NCBI GenBank assembly: GCA_046262175.1
Contig: JBHENF010000117.1
Coordinates: 1 to 5,987, forward strand
Direction: 5' to 3'
DNA from: RYN-124 sp046262175
Lineage (GTDB): Bacteria; Actinomycetota; Actinomycetes; Mycobacteriales; SCTD01
DNA length: 5,987 bases
Shown: piece after piece, positions 5,927 through 5,987 of the stretch
How positions within the stretch are numbered: position 1 is the first letter of the stretch
How the letters are laid out: every line of letters starts with the position of its first letter
The notes under the pieces: generated by a model
What the model was told of the DNA's origin: nothing
The model's database searches: none
What the model saw: the letters and a program-made list of their open reading frames with translations, nothing else
Program-made: the position numbers and the translations under genes

Positions 5927-5987
5927 GTGCAGGCCCAACGCTCCCGCTCCCGGCTCACCGCCACGGCGGTCGCCACCATGGCGGGAC
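5927..5987 (+). CDS. Start of a probable exported protein (only first 20 codons in window)
   Basis: An open frame from GTG at 5927 runs to the window edge and encodes MQAQRSRSRLTATAVATMAG. Three arginines followed by a run of small and hydrophobic residues look like the start of a Sec signal peptide or a signal anchor. AGGA at 5916-5919 ends seven bases before the GTG and could be the ribosome binding site. The overlapping CAGGAT (5915-5920) resembles a -10 box and would alternatively give a leaderless message. ATG at 5978 is a possible but less likely start in the same frame. Function cannot be told from this fragment. Confidence 0.45.
   Translation, partial: MQAQRSRSRLTATAVATMAG

Noticed and set aside
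4620..5979. Two overlapping - strand open frames across the end of the SBP-VWA gene and the membrane-hairpin gene (4620-5780 and 4957-5979)
   Set aside because: Both have low-complexity Ser/Arg or Arg/Gly products, cross the large inverted repeat without interruption of composition, and are shadows of + strand genes.
1..5987. CRISPR arrays, tRNA or rRNA genes, transposases and integrases
   Set aside because: No spaced direct repeats, no cloverleaf or rRNA-like stretches and no recombinase motifs were seen on either strand.

Overview
The window is very GC-rich DNA with strong G/C preference at third codon positions, dense same-strand genes, GTG and TTG starts and GTGA stop/start overlaps. Together with the gene order rimO-pgsA-cinA-clgR this points to a chromosome of a high-GC actinomycete (Actinomycetota). 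I cannot name the genus from sequence alone. All six recognisable genes and the gene fragment at the right edge are on the + strand.

Region 1 (1-2682) is a conserved housekeeping block. It holds the 3' part of rimO (ribosomal protein S12 methylthiotransferase), pgsA (phosphatidylglycerophosphate synthase) and cinA (MoCF-like domain plus NMN amidohydrolase). Each junction is a 4-base GTGA overlap, so the three are almost certainly co-transcribed and translationally coupled.

Region 2 (2683-3117) holds clgR, a small HTH activator of Clp protease genes. It has its own upstream gap with a candidate promoter and a ClgR-like CGC-N5-GCG site, and the protein ends in Ala-Ala-Ala, resembling the known ClpP-dependent degron of this family. 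This suggests a compact feedback loop. A perfect 7-bp hairpin lies between clgR and the next gene and overlaps that gene's Shine-Dalgarno region.

Region 3 (3118-5987) is the accessory-looking part. It starts with a membrane-anchored extracytoplasmic protein that fuses a periplasmic-binding-protein-like domain to a VWA domain with an intact MIDAS, with no ABC permease or ATPase beside it. A 180-bp gap follows that carries a perfect 16-bp inverted repeat with a 37-nt centre. Next is an unrecognised protein with an N-terminal membrane hairpin and a long helical C-terminal part, then a terminator-like hairpin, then the first 20 codons of a gene whose product starts like an exported protein. The binding-protein/VWA fusion and the helical membrane protein are the best candidates for a poorly described envelope-associated system, but their link is inferred only from adjacency.
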